A stretch of DNA of 64,000 nt. Origin: Micromonospora sp045209745. GTDB taxonomy: Bacteria; Actinomycetota; Actinomycetes; Mycobacteriales; Micromonosporaceae. Below, in pieces: positions 16,551 through 25,911 of the stretch. The translations under genes and the position numbers were made by a program. Every line of letters begins with the position of its first letter. The first letter of the stretch is position 1. The stretch lies in contig NZ_CP109273.1 of assembly GCF_045209745.1 (NCBI RefSeq), positions 682,001 through 746,000 on the forward strand, in the 5' to 3' direction. The notes below the pieces were generated by a model. The model was not told the DNA's origin, made no database searches, and worked only from the letters and a program-made list of their open reading frames with translations.

Positions 16551-19289
16551 GTGGCTACGGAACGCAAGCGCCCGGTGATCAGCGACGGCCTACCGAGCCA
16601 GCTTCCGGACATCGACCCTGAAGAAACCAGCGAATGGGTCGAGTCGCTTGATGGTGTCATCGACGACCGCGGTGCCAAACGCGCCCGTTACGTCATGCTG
16701 CGCCTGCTGGAGCGGGCCCGTGAGCGCCAGGTCGGCGTTCCGCCCCTGACCACCACCGACTACATCAACACCATCCCGCCGGAGCGCGAGCCGTGGTTCC
16801 CGGGTGACGAGCACGTCGAGCGGCGGATCCGGGCGTACGTCCGGTGGAACGCCGCCATGCTGGTGCACCGGGCGCAGCGCCCGGAGATCGGCGTCGGCGG
16901 GCATATCTCCACCTTCGCCAGCTCGGCGTCGCTCTACGAGGTGGGCTTCAACCACTTCTTCCGGGGCAAGAACCACCCGGGCGGCGGCGACCACATCTTC
17001 TACCAGGGTCACGCCTCCCCCGGTATGTACGCGCGGGCGTTCCTGGAGGGGCGGCTCAGCGAGCACCAGCTTGACGGGTTCCGCCAGGAGCTGTCGCACC
17101 CCGGCGGTGGGCTGCCCTCGTACCCGCACCCGCGGCTGATGCCGGACTTCTGGGAGTTCCCCACCGTCTCGATGGGCCTCGGCGGTCTGAACGCGATCTA
17201 CCAGGCCCGGTTCAACCGGTACCTGCAGCACCGCGGCATCAAGGACACCTCCCAGCAGCACGTCTGGGCGTTCCTGGGCGACGGCGAGATGGACGAGCCG
17301 GAGACGCTCGGCGCCATCGGCGTGGCCGCCCGCGAGGAGCTGGACAACCTCACCTTCGTGATCAACTGCAACCTCCAGCGGCTGGACGGCCCGGTCCGGG
17401 GCAACGGCAAGATCATGCAGGAGATGGAGTCGTTCTTCCGGGGTGCCGGCTGGAACGTGATCAAGGTCGTCTGGGGCCGCGAGTGGGACCCGCTGCTCGC
17501 CGCGGACACCGACGGCGCGCTGGTCAACCTCATGAACACCACGACCGACGGCGACTACCAGACCTACAAGGCGGAGTCGGGCGCGTACGTGCGGGAGCAC
17601 TTCTTCGGCCGCGACGCGCGTACGCGCAAGATGGTCGACCCGCTCGGCGACGACGAGATCTGGAACCTCAAGCGGGGTGGGCACGACTACCGCAAGCTCT
17701 ACGCGGCCTACAAGGCGGCCACCGAGCACACCGGTCAGCCCACCGTCATCCTGGCGAAGACGATCAAGGGCTGGACGCTCGGCTCGCACTTCGAGGGCCG
17801 CAACGCGACCCACCAGATGAAGAAGCTGACGCTGGAGGACTTGAAGACCTTCCGCGACCGGCTCTACCTGGACATCCCGGACTCGGCGCTGGAGGAGAAC
17901 CCCTACCTGCCGCCGTACTACAACCCGGGTGAGAAGTCCGAGGAGATCCAGTACCTCAAGGAGCGGCGCGAGCAGCTCGGCGGGTACCTGCCGTCCCGGC
18001 GGACCAGCACGAAGCGGCTGGCCATCCCCGGCCCGGAGCGGTTCGCCGACGTCAAACGCGGCTCGGGCAAGCAGAAGGTGGCCACCACGCAGGCCTTCGT
18101 CCGGCTGCTCAAGGACGTGATGAAGGACAAGGAGTTCGGCAAGCGCTGGGTGCCGATCATCCCGGACGAGGCCCGTACCTTCGGTCTCGACTCGATCTTC
18201 CCGACCGCGAAGATCTACTCGCCGCACGGCCAGCGCTACACCTCGGTCGACCGCGAGCTGTTCCTGTCGTACAAGGAGTCGACGACCGGGCAGATCCTGC
18301 ACGAGGGGATCAACGAGGCCGGCTCGGTCGCCTCGTTCACCGCGGCCGGCTCGGCGTACGCCACCCACGACGAGCCGATGATCCCGATGTACATCTTCTA
18401 CTCGATGTTCGGGTTCCAGCGGACCGCCGACGGGCTGTGGGCGGCCGCCGACCAGATGGCGCGGGGCTTCCTGCTCGGCGCGACCGCGGGGCGGACCACG
18501 CTCAACGGTGAGGGCCTGCAGCACGAGGACGGCCACTCGATGCTGATCGCCGCCACCAACCCGGCGGTGGTCGCGTACGACCCGGCGTTCTCGTTCGAGA
18601 TCGCGCACATCATGGAGAACGGCCTGCACCGGATGTACGGGGACGCGCAGGAGAACGTCTTCTACTACCTGACGGTCTACAACGAGCCGACCCTGCAGCC
18701 GGCCGAGCCGGCCGACGTGGACGTGGAGGGCCTGCTCAAGGGCATCTACCGCTACTCCCCGGCACCGCAGGTCGACGGCCCGAAGGCCAACGTGCTCGCC
18801 TCCGGCACCGGCATGCAGTGGGCGCTCAAGGCCCAGGAGTTGCTCGCCCAGGACTGGGGGGTGGCCGCCGACGTCTGGTCGGTGACCTCCTGGACCGAGC
18901 TGCGCCGCGACGCGGTGGAGGCCGAGGAATACAACCTGCTCCACCCTGGCGCCGAGGCGAAGGTTCCGTACATCCAGCAGAAGCTGGCCGATGCGGACGG
19001 GCCGAAGGTCGCGGTCAGCGACTGGATGCGGGCGGTGCCTGATCTGATCGCCCGCTGGGTGCCCGGCGACTACACGTCGCTCGGCACCGACGGCTTCGGC
19101 ATGTCGGACACCCGGCACGCGCTGCGCCGGCACTTCCACGTCGACGCCGAGTCGATCGTGGTGGCCACGCTGCGGCAGCTCGCCCGCAGCGGCGCGGTGG
19201 CGGTCACTGTGCCGGCCGAGGCCGCCAAGAAGTACGCGATCGACGACGTCAACGCCGCCCCGGTCGGCGAGACCGGCGGCGACAGCTGA
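16551..19289 (+). CDS. aceE: Pyruvate dehydrogenase E1 component, homodimeric type
   Basis: This 912-residue enzyme is the full-length homodimeric pyruvate dehydrogenase E1. It has GGHISTFASSASLYEVGFNH near residue 120, the thiamine-diphosphate motif GDGEMDEPETLGAIG near 242 ending in NCN, and the transketolase-type pyrimidine domain around 545-720 (GFQRTADGLWAAADQMARGF). It decarboxylates pyruvate and passes the acetyl group to lipoyl-E2; E2 and E3 are not in this window. The start is GTG at 16551, with GAGGGAA nine bases upstream. A strong terminator follows 17 bases after the stop. The gene lies at the edge of a conserved ahpE-DUF3052 neighbourhood. Confidence 0.95.
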   Translation: MATERKRPVISDGLPSQLPDIDPEETSEWVESLDGVIDDRGAKRARYVMLRLLERARERQVGVPPLTTTDYINTIPPEREPWFPGDEHVERRIRAYVRWNAAMLVHRAQRPEIGVGGHISTFASSASLYEVGFNHFFRGKNHPGGGDHIFYQGHASPGMYARAFLEGRLSEHQLDGFRQELSHPGGGLPSYPHPRLMPDFWEFPTVSMGLGGLNAIYQARFNRYLQHRGIKDTSQQHVWAFLGDGEMDEPETLGAIGVAAREELDNLTFVINCNLQRLDGPVRGNGKIMQEMESFFRGAGWNVIKVVWGREWDPLLAADTDGALVNLMNTTTDGDYQTYKAESGAYVREHFFGRDARTRKMVDPLGDDEIWNLKRGGHDYRKLYAAYKAATEHTGQPTVILAKTIKGWTLGSHFEGRNATHQMKKLTLEDLKTFRDRLYLDIPDSALEENPYLPPYYNPGEKSEEIQYLKERREQLGGYLPSRRTSTKRLAIPGPERFADVKRGSGKQKVATTQAFVRLLKDVMKDKEFGKRWVPIIPDEARTFGLDSIFPTAKIYSPHGQRYTSVDRELFLSYKESTTGQILHEGINEAGSVASFTAAGSAYATHDEPMIPMYIFYSMFGFQRTADGLWAAADQMARGFLLGATAGRTTLNGEGLQHEDGHSMLIAATNPAVVAYDPAFSFEIAHIMENGLHRMYGDAQENVFYYLTVYNEPTLQPAEPADVDVEGLLKGIYRYSPAPQVDGPKANVLASGTGMQWALKAQELLAQDWGVAADVWSVTSWTELRRDAVEAEEYNLLHPGAEAKVPYIQQKLADADGPKVAVSDWMRAVPDLIARWVPGDYTSLGTDGFGMSDTRHALRRHFHVDAESIVVATLRQLARSGAVAVTVPAEAAKKYAIDDVNAAPVGETGGDS

Positions 19290-19305
19290 CCCCAGCACGA
19301 CGAGG

Positions 19306-19337
19306 AAGGGCCCGGCGCACCCGCGCCGGGCCCTTTT
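19306..19337 (+). terminator. Intrinsic terminator after aceE
   Basis: Perfect 13-base arms, AAGGGCCCGGCGC and GCGCCGGGCCCTT, enclose a four-base loop and are followed by TT. The hairpin lies 17 bases after the aceE stop codon. Confidence 0.9.
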
Positions 19338-19462
19338 CGGTACGACCACCACACCACACCTGCCCTCGAAGAGCGGGAGGGCGGAAGCGGCGGTGGCCCC
19401 GGGTCCCTGGCGGGGATCCGGGCCACCGCCGTCGCGGGTGACGCCGGGAGGATGGGCGCTCG

Positions 19463-19912
19463 TCAGCCGACGGCGGCCAGGTCGGTGAGCCGGGCCAGCG
19501 AGTCCTCCAGGTCGGCGCCGACCCGACGCAGTCCGAGGCGCAGCATGGCCGCCTTGACCGGGCCGGCCGGCCAGCGGACCACGATGAGCCGCACGATGGT
19601 GCCGCCCTCTTCCTCCTCGTCGGAGGTGAGCTGGACGTAGATCTCGGTGCGCGCCTCCGCCCGGGCACCGGCGCCCCTGGCCCGTTCCCGCCAGCCGATC
19701 AGCGTCGGCTCCTGGTAGGCGATCACCTCGGCCTCGTGCGCCGAGCCGCGCCCCGCCTGGACCAGTTGTCGCCGCCCGAAGCCCTCTCCCGAGAGCACTT
19801 CGGCCGCGCGGACCCCCGCCAGCCAGGCCGGCAACTGCTCGGCCCGCTGGACGACATCCCAGACCACTTCAATTGGCGCCGCCACGTGCGCACTGCGTTC
19901 AACGAGGATCAT
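19463..19912 (-). CDS. SRPBCC (polyketide cyclase/START-like) family protein
   Basis: This 149-residue protein begins MILVERSAHVAAPIEVVWDVV, the typical first strand and helix of SRPBCC ligand-binding proteins, and continues VRAAEVLSGEGFGRRQLVQAG. The fold forms a deep hydrophobic cavity; functions in the family range from lipid binding to polyketide cyclisation. The ATG at 19912 is preceded by GGAGGAAAG. The C-terminal helix, rich in Arg and Leu, is in the right place for the family. It diverges from the GH1 gene, with a possible shared operator between them. The ligand is unknown. Confidence 0.75.
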   Translation of the reverse strand: MILVERSAHVAAPIEVVWDVVQRAEQLPAWLAGVRAAEVLSGEGFGRRQLVQAGRGSAHEAEVIAYQEPTLIGWRERARGAGARAEARTEIYVQLTSDEEEEGGTIVRLIVVRWPAGPVKAAMLRLGLRRVGADLEDSLARLTDLAAVG

Positions 19913-20021
19913 TTCCGTCTTTCCTCCGGTGAGGACATCCCACGATATCGGCACTCTATGCGTTAAATCGGACTTACCAGGACGGGTTCGGAAAAAGACA
20001 CGCCGATCAACCATTGCGCAT

Positions 20022-20045
20022 TGCGCCAGGCCGGCCTATGGCGCA
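20022..20045. promoter_or_regulatory. Candidate operator TGCGCCA-N10-TGGCGCA
   Basis: Perfect 7-base inverted arms separated by ten bases, one helical turn from arm centre to arm centre plus half, lie between the divergent SRPBCC and GH1 genes. The spacing suits a dimeric helix-turn-helix repressor. No regulator gene is adjacent, so the cognate protein is unknown. Confidence 0.4.
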
Positions 20046-20100
20046 TTCATCGAGAGCGTCCTAAAGTCCCGAACACGTTTCACGTTGACCGGGAGGGCGC

Positions 20101-21450
20101 ATGTCGACCGCACCGATGCCCCAGTTCCCCACCGGCTTCCGCTGGGGCGTCTCCACATCGGCCCACCAGATCGAGGGGGCCACCACGGCCGACGGGCGCG
20201 GTCCGTCCATCTGGGACACCTTCGCGCACTCCCCCGGGCAGATCAGCGACGGCAGCAGCGGCGAGGTGGCCTGCGACCACTACCACCGGCACACCGAGGA
20301 CGTCGCGCTGCTGGCCGGGTTGGGTGTCTCCGCGTACCGGTTCTCCATCGCCTGGCCCCGGGTCCAGCCGACCGGCGCCGGCCCGGCCAACGCGGCCGGC
20401 CTGGCCTTCTACGACCGCCTGGTGGACGAGTTACTGGCCGCCGACATCGACCCGGTGGCCACCCTCTACCACTGGGACCTGCCGCAACCCCTCGAAGACG
20501 CCGGCGGCTGGCTGCACCGCGACACCGCCGCCCGCTTCGCCGAGTACGCCGAGAAGACCGCCGCCCGGCTCGGCGACCGGGTCCGACTCTGGATCACCCT
20601 CAACGAGCCGTTCATCCACATGAGCCTCGGTTACGGCATGGGCGTGCACGCCCCCGGCCGGATGCTGCTCTTCGACGCCTTTCCGGTCGCCCACCACCAA
20701 CTGCTCGGGCACGGGCTCGCCGTCGCCGCTCTGCGGGCCCACACCGCCAGCCCGGTGGCGATCGCCAACAACTACTCGCCCGTGCGGGTGCTCGGCGACC
20801 GCGACGCCGACCGGGCCGCCGGGGAGGCCTACCAGGCGCTGCACAACCGACTCTTCACCGACCCGCTGCTCGGCCGCGGCTACCCGGAGCTGCCCGGCTT
20901 CGACCCGAGCGTCGTCCGCCCCGGCGACCTCGACACGATCGCCGCACCGATCGACGTGCTCGGGGTCAACTACTACAACCCCACCGGCGTACGGGCCGCC
21001 GAGGAGGGCTCGCCGCTGCCGTTCGACCTGGTGCCGCTGGACGGCTATCCGCGGACCGCCTTCGACTGGCCGGTGGCCCCCGACGGGTTGCACGAACTGC
21101 TCGGCTGGCTGCGCGAAACGTACGGGGACGCACTGCCGCCCATCGAGATCACCGAGAGCGGCTGCGCGTACGACGACGCACCGGACGCGGACGGGCAGGT
21201 GGCGGATCCGGAGCGGATCGCGTACCTCGACGGGCACCTGCGGGCGGTCCGGGACGCCATCGACGACGGGGTGGACGTACGCGGATACTTCGTCTGGTCG
21301 CTGCTGGACAACTGGGAGTGGGCCGAGGGGTTCACCAAGCGCTTCGGCCTGGTGCACGTCGACTACGCCACCCAGACCCGTACGCCGAAGTCCTCGTACA
21401 CCTGGCTGCGGGACGTGATCGCGGCCTCCCGGGACGGGTCGGCGCGGTGA
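20101..21450 (+). CDS. GH1 beta-glucosidase
   Basis: This 449-residue protein is a complete family 1 glycoside hydrolase. It starts FPTGFRWGVSTSAHQIEG, the acid/base glutamate lies in WITLNEPF near residue 166, and the nucleophile glutamate in IEITESG near 350. The C-terminal aglycone-site segment is YFVWSLLDNWEWAEGFTKRFGL, split here at no gap. It hydrolyses beta-glucosides such as cellobiose. There is no signal peptide, so it acts in the cytoplasm on imported substrate. The ATG at 20101 is preceded by GGGAGG. Its stop overlaps the GTG start of the transporter gene, so uptake and hydrolysis are translationally coupled. Confidence 0.93.
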   Translation: MSTAPMPQFPTGFRWGVSTSAHQIEGATTADGRGPSIWDTFAHSPGQISDGSSGEVACDHYHRHTEDVALLAGLGVSAYRFSIAWPRVQPTGAGPANAAGLAFYDRLVDELLAADIDPVATLYHWDLPQPLEDAGGWLHRDTAARFAEYAEKTAARLGDRVRLWITLNEPFIHMSLGYGMGVHAPGRMLLFDAFPVAHHQLLGHGLAVAALRAHTASPVAIANNYSPVRVLGDRDADRAAGEAYQALHNRLFTDPLLGRGYPELPGFDPSVVRPGDLDTIAAPIDVLGVNYYNPTGVRAAEEGSPLPFDLVPLDGYPRTAFDWPVAPDGLHELLGWLRETYGDALPPIEITESGCAYDDAPDADGQVADPERIAYLDGHLRAVRDAIDDGVDVRGYFVWSLLDNWEWAEGFTKRFGLVHVDYATQTRTPKSSYTWLRDVIAASRDGSAR

Positions 21451-22724
21451 CCACTTTCGACCCGACGCCGGCGTCGCTGCCGGCCGCGCTCGCCGAACCG
21501 ACCGTGCCGGTACGACGCGGCTGGATCGGGTTGATCTTCGCCGCCAACCTCGGGGTCTGGATGGCGTTCTTCACGCCCATCCAGGTGCTGCTGCCGCAGC
21601 AGATCGAGCAGATCGCGCCCGGCGACAAGGAGAACATGCTGGCCGTGGTCACCGGCCTTGGTGCGCTGGCCGCGGTGCTCGCCAACCCGCTCACGGGCGC
21701 GCTCTCCGATCGGACCTGCCTGCGGGTGGCCGGCCGCGAGTTCGGTCGCCGGCACGTCTGGACGGCGGGCGGGGCCCTGCTCGGCGCGGCGGCCCTGGTG
21801 TTGCTGGCCCAACAGCGGACCATCCTCGGGGTCGCCCTCGGCTGGGTCGCCGCCCAGGTCTGCTTCAACGCGATGCTGGCCAGCCTCACCGCCGCCATCC
21901 CGGACCGGGTCCCGGTGACCCAGCGCGGCGGTGTGTCGGGTTGGGTGGGCATCCCGCAGGCGCTCGGGCTGGTGCTCGGCGCGGTGCTGGTCACCGCCGT
22001 GGTCACCGGCAACGCCGCCGGCTACCTGGCCATCGCCGTGGCCATCCTGCTGCTGTCGCTGCCGTTCGCCCTGTTCACCCCCGACGAACCGCTGCCGCGT
22101 ACGCACCGACCCGCGCTGCGGACGCGGGCGCTGCTGGCCTCGATGTGGATCAGCCCGCGTCGGCACCCGGACTTCGCCTGGGCCTGGATCACCCGGTTCC
22201 TGGTCCAGCTCGGCAACGCGCTGGGCACCCTCTACCTGCTGTACTTCCTCACCGACGGGGTGCACCACCCCGATCCCGAGGCTGGCCTGCTGGTGCTGAT
22301 CCTGCTCTACACGCTCGGCATGATGCTGACCGCGGTGGTCGCCGGCCGGCTGTCGGACCGTTCCGGGCGCCGCAAGATCTACGTGATCACCTCCGGGCTG
22401 ATCATGGCGGTGGCGGCGCTGCTGCTCGCGGTCGCGCCGGTCTGGCCGACGGCGATCGTCGCGGCGCTGCTGCTCGGCGCCGGCTACGGCGTCTACCTCT
22501 CGGTGGACGCCGCGTTGATCACCCAGGTGCTGCCCCGGGCCACCGACCGGGCCAAGGACCTCGGCGTCATCAACATCGCCAACTCGGCGCCGCAGGTGCT
22601 CGGCCCGGCGCTCTCCGCCCCGCTCGTGGTGTACCTGGGCGGTTACCCCACGCTCTACGCGGTCACCGCCGTGGTCACCCTGCTCGGCAGCGCCCTGGTC
22701 GTCAAGATCCGCTCGGTCCCCTGA
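21447..22724 (+). CDS. MFS transporter, coupled to the GH1 glucosidase
   Basis: This 425-residue protein has about 12 hydrophobic segments. A conserved loop after helix 2 (NPLTGALSDRTCLRVAGREFGRR) and GRLSDRSGRRK in the second half are the motif-A loops of major facilitator carriers. It is closest in style to glycoside-pentoside-hexuronide or sugar exporter-like MFS proteins. The GTG start at 21447 overlaps the TGA of the GH1 gene by four bases. The likely substrate is a beta-glucoside or its product, inferred from the coupling. A short CCCCTGA/TCAGGGG hairpin spans its stop codon. Confidence 0.85.
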   Translation: MTTFDPTPASLPAALAEPTVPVRRGWIGLIFAANLGVWMAFFTPIQVLLPQQIEQIAPGDKENMLAVVTGLGALAAVLANPLTGALSDRTCLRVAGREFGRRHVWTAGGALLGAAALVLLAQQRTILGVALGWVAAQVCFNAMLASLTAAIPDRVPVTQRGGVSGWVGIPQALGLVLGAVLVTAVVTGNAAGYLAIAVAILLLSLPFALFTPDEPLPRTHRPALRTRALLASMWISPRRHPDFAWAWITRFLVQLGNALGTLYLLYFLTDGVHHPDPEAGLLVLILLYTLGMMLTAVVAGRLSDRSGRRKIYVITSGLIMAVAALLLAVAPVWPTAIVAALLLGAGYGVYLSVDAALITQVLPRATDRAKDLGVINIANSAPQVLGPALSAPLVVYLGGYPTLYAVTAVVTLLGSALVVKIRSVP

Positions 22725-22775
22725 GTCAGGGGGCGGTGGCGGAAAGCCTTCGACGGTCGCCGTAGGCTGGGGCAC

Positions 22776-24185
22776 GTGACGGTACGTGTGCGCTTCGCCC
22801 CTTCCCCGACCGGTATGTTCCACGTCGGCGGTGCCCGTTCGGCACTGCAGAACTGGATCTACGCCAAGCAGCAGGGCGGGGTGTTCGTGCTGCGCATCGA
22901 GGACACCGACGCGGCGCGCAACAAGCCCGAATGGACCGAGGGCATCCTCTCCGCGCTGGACTGGATCGGCATCTCCCGGGGCAGCTACGAGGGCCCGCAC
23001 TTCCAGTCGGAGAACGCCGGCGAGCACCGGGCCGCCGCCGCCCGCCTCCACGACTCGGGCCGCGCCTACTACTGCGACTGCACCCGCGAGGACGTGCAGG
23101 CCCGCACCGGCTCGCAGTACCAGGGCTACGACGGCTACCACCGCGACCGCGACCTCGGCCCCGGCGTGGGGCACGCGCTGCGCTTCCGTACGCCGGACGA
23201 GGGCACGACCGTGGTGGTCGACCTGATCCGCGGGGAGCCCACCTTCGAGAACCGGCTGATCGAGGACTTCGTCATCGCCCGGGGCGACGGCTCGCCGGTC
23301 TTCCTGCTGGCCAACGTCGTCGACGACATGACCATGGGGATCACCCACGTGATCCGGGCCGAGGAGCACCTGCCCAACACTCCCAAGCAGCAGCTGCTCT
23401 GGGACGCCCTCGGGGTCAAGCCGCCGGTCTGGGCCCACGTGCCGGTGGTGGTGAACGAGAAGCGGCAGAAGCTCTCCAAGCGCCGGGACAAGGTCGCCCT
23501 GGAGGCGTACCGCGAGGAGGGCTACCTCGCCGGCGCGATGCGCAACTACCTGATGCTGCTCGGCTGGGCACCCTCCGGGGACCGGGAGATCGTCCCCTGG
23601 TCGGTCATCGAGGACGAGTTCCGGCTCGACGAGGTCAACCCCTCCCCCGCGTTCTTCGACGAGAAAAAGCTGCGCGCGTTCAACGGTGAATACATTCGCG
23701 CGCTGCCGGTGGCCGAGTTCATCGACGCCTGTCAGCCGTGGCTGACAGGCACCGGGACCATCGCGCCGCCGCCGTGGCAGCCGGAGGAGTTCGACGCCGA
23801 CGCGTTCGCCGCTGTCGCCGCGCTGGCCCAGACCCGGATCACGGTGCTCAGCGAGATCGTGCCGAACGTCGACTTCCTCTTCCTGGCCTCGCCGCTGATC
23901 GACGAGGCCGCCTGGACCAAGACGATGAAGGACGGCTCCGCCGAGCTGCTGGACGCCGCCGTCGCGGCGTTCGAGACGCTGGAGTCCTGGGATGCCGAGT
24001 CACTGAAGTCGACGCTGGAGGCGGTCGGCGCCGAGCGTGGCCTCAAGCTCGGCAAGACGCAGGCGCCGGTCCGGGTCGCGGTCACCGGCCGTACGGTGGG
24101 CCTGCCGCTGTTCGAGTCGCTGGAGGTGCTCGGTCGCGAGCGCGCCCTGACCCGGATGCGCGCCGCCCGGCTCCGCCTGGTCTGA
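22776..24185 (+). CDS. gltX: Glutamyl-tRNA synthetase
   Basis: This 469-residue class I synthetase opens VRVRFAPSPTGMFHVGGARSA, containing the HIGH-like signature (here HVGG). The KMSKS-like loop is KLSKRRD near residue 233. It charges tRNA-Glu, and in actinomycetes also tRNA-Gln for later amidation. The C-terminal anticodon-binding helical domain ends with RERALTRMRAARLRLV. The start is GTG at 22776. It converges on the copC-like gene. Confidence 0.95.
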   Translation: MTVRVRFAPSPTGMFHVGGARSALQNWIYAKQQGGVFVLRIEDTDAARNKPEWTEGILSALDWIGISRGSYEGPHFQSENAGEHRAAAARLHDSGRAYYCDCTREDVQARTGSQYQGYDGYHRDRDLGPGVGHALRFRTPDEGTTVVVDLIRGEPTFENRLIEDFVIARGDGSPVFLLANVVDDMTMGITHVIRAEEHLPNTPKQQLLWDALGVKPPVWAHVPVVVNEKRQKLSKRRDKVALEAYREEGYLAGAMRNYLMLLGWAPSGDREIVPWSVIEDEFRLDEVNPSPAFFDEKKLRAFNGEYIRALPVAEFIDACQPWLTGTGTIAPPPWQPEEFDADAFAAVAALAQTRITVLSEIVPNVDFLFLASPLIDEAAWTKTMKDGSAELLDAAVAAFETLESWDAESLKSTLEAVGAERGLKLGKTQAPVRVAVTGRTVGLPLFESLEVLGRERALTRMRAARLRLV

Positions 24186-24293
24186 CCGCAGGCAAGGCGG
24201 AGCCGGGTCCAGCCGGCCCAGGCCCGACGCCCCCTCCGCACAGCCTGATGAGAGCCGCTGGTGCGTCACCGCGCACCGCGCAAGGCCCGCCGC

Positions 24294-24959
24294 TCAGCCG
24301 CGGGTGGAGCGGCGGCGGAACACGAGGCCGGTTCCGAGGGCGGCGGCGAGCAGCACCAGGCCGCCGAGCGCCCAGAGCCACCATCGACCGCCGGAGTCGG
24401 CCTGCTCCTGCGCCGCCGGCACCGTGGACGCCGTCGGGCTGTCGGGTGGGGTCGACCCAGGCCCGGCGGAGGGTGCGCCGACGGCTGACGCGCCAGCCGA
24501 GGGCGATCCTGCCGGAGCCCCTGCCGGGCCGGTGCTGTCAGCGGCCGACGGCGAGGCGGACGGGTCGGCGGCGGTGCCTGTGGTGAGGGTGAACCGCACC
24601 TCGCCCTTCACCGGGTGCCCGTCGGTGGACGCGAGCTGGTAGCCGACGATGTAGAGCCCTGCCGCAGCCGGCTTGAACGGCACGCGCACGCGACTGCCGT
24701 CGAATGCCGGTGGACCGCCAGCGACCACATTGTCCGGCCCCGTTATTGTGATCTTCGTCGTAGCTGGTGCCGGCTTGGCCAGGAACCGCAGCTCGATCCG
24801 GGCGGGTGCCGTCGCCACTCGGGCGCCGTCGCGCGGGTCGCTGCCGGTCAGCGAGTTGTGCGCGGCTGCCGGTGCCGCCGGCATCAGAAACGACACACCG
24901 AACGCCACGCCGAGCACCACTGGCACGACCCGAGTCGCACGTGTAACCCTGCCCCCCAT
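24294..24959 (-). CDS. CopC domain membrane-anchored protein
   Basis: This 221-residue protein has a signal peptide (residues 1-34, ending APAAAH), and the mature protein begins HNSLTGSDPRDGARV. This is the CopC pattern, in which the N-terminal histidine helps bind copper. A second conserved segment is YQLASTDGHPVKGEVRFTL. After a Ser/Pro/Ala-rich linker (about 130-180) a C-terminal membrane helix and RRRSTRG tail anchor it outside the cell. CopC proteins bind copper and often work with CopD; no copD is visible here. The ATG at 24959 follows GGAGGGG. Confidence 0.85.
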   Translation of the reverse strand: MGGRVTRATRVVPVVLGVAFGVSFLMPAAPAAAHNSLTGSDPRDGARVATAPARIELRFLAKPAPATTKITITGPDNVVAGGPPAFDGSRVRVPFKPAAAGLYIVGYQLASTDGHPVKGEVRFTLTTGTAADPSASPSAADSTGPAGAPAGSPSAGASAVGAPSAGPGSTPPDSPTASTVPAAQEQADSGGRWWLWALGGLVLLAAALGTGLVFRRRSTRG

Positions 24960-25178
24960 GAACCCCTCCGTAAAGGTACGATCCGCCCGCTGATCAACGG
25001 CTCCTCATTAGTCGAGCAGAGATCGCAGATAGTTCCAAATACTGTTCGGCAAGCTGCAACTTATCGACGTTTTGCGGAGTCTGTAGGTAGTGACCCCGAC
25101 CATCCGGTCGGCGCCGCGCCGGTGGACCGGTCCGGACGTCACAACGAAGCCATCCATCGAACGGGGCGAGGAGGCGGG

Positions 25179-25829
25179 ATGGTCCGACAGATGAGGCGGT
25201 TGGCCGGCGTTGTGGCGGGCGCGCTGGCGGCGGCACTACTGTCGCTCGGCACCGCCGGCACGGCCTCGGCGGCGCCGAAGCCGGCGCCCGCCGGAGTGGA
25301 CATCACCGGCGTGGGGTTGTCCGAGCCGCTGCGGCTACGCGCGGAAAAACAGCCCACGCACGTCGGCGCGGTCATCGACCAGGTCAACTTCCTCGCGCGC
25401 ACCGGCATGCCGACCGGCCCGAAGCCGGCCGACCTCGGTCCGAAGTACACGGTCGTGGTGCTCGCCGGTGAGACACCGAAGCAGACGTACGACCTCTACC
25501 CCAAGGCGGCCGGTGGCCCGCGGATCTACCGGCCGGCGAAGCAGCCGGACGCCCGCAAGACCAGCGCCGGTTGGTTCCTCGGTCGGCTCAGCATGTCCGA
25601 GACCCTGCGCACCGCCGGCGTGCCGCTGGAGCGACAGTTCGACACCGTCAGCGGCGGCGTGGGCGGCGGCGAGCGAGTGCTCCCGGAGGACACGCTCGAC
25701 CCCGCGAAGGACCTCGACGAGGCACTCGGCGACTTGCAGCGCCTGCTGCTGCTCAACGTCGGGGTGATGCTGACGATCACGGTTGGCCTCGCCGGGATCG
25801 CCCTGCTGATCCGCCGACGCACCCGCTGA
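25179..25829 (+). CDS. Secreted, C-terminally anchored protein of unknown function
   Basis: This 216-residue protein has a signal peptide (about residues 1-31, ending GTASA-AP) and a C-terminal hydrophobic segment (about 187-210) followed by IRRRTR, so it faces the cell exterior. The extracellular part begins VDITGVGLSEPLRLRAEKQP and shows no enzyme motif that I recognise. The ATG at 25179 is preceded by GAGGAGGCGGG. It diverges from the CopC gene, which also makes a secreted anchored protein, and the two may share a promoter region. A strong hairpin follows the stop. Confidence 0.7.
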   Translation: MVRQMRRLAGVVAGALAAALLSLGTAGTASAAPKPAPAGVDITGVGLSEPLRLRAEKQPTHVGAVIDQVNFLARTGMPTGPKPADLGPKYTVVVLAGETPKQTYDLYPKAAGGPRIYRPAKQPDARKTSAGWFLGRLSMSETLRTAGVPLERQFDTVSGGVGGGERVLPEDTLDPAKDLDEALGDLQRLLLLNVGVMLTITVGLAGIALLIRRRTR

Positions 25830-25831
25830 CC

Positions 25832-25870
25832 TGTCCCATCGCTGACCTGCTCCAGGTCGGCGATGGGGCA
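25832..25870 (+). terminator. Intrinsic terminator
   Basis: Arms 25832-25849 and 25853-25870 match at 16 of 18 positions around a three-base loop, just after the stop of the anchored-protein gene. There is no long T-run, as is usual in high-GC actinobacteria. Confidence 0.75.
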
Positions 25871-25911
25871 TCAGCCGCGCCGGCCAGGCCGCCCTCGCGC
25901 ATCGATCTCTG

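Noticed and set aside
16590..19352. Very long open frame (920 codons) antisense to aceE
   Set aside because: It is the mirror of a highly biased coding frame: Arg/Gly/His/Val-rich, without a domain or ribosome binding site, and it covers the whole of a well-supported gene.
21363..23438. Minus-strand frame of 691 codons
   Set aside because: Antisense to the MFS and gltX genes, with no recognisable domain.
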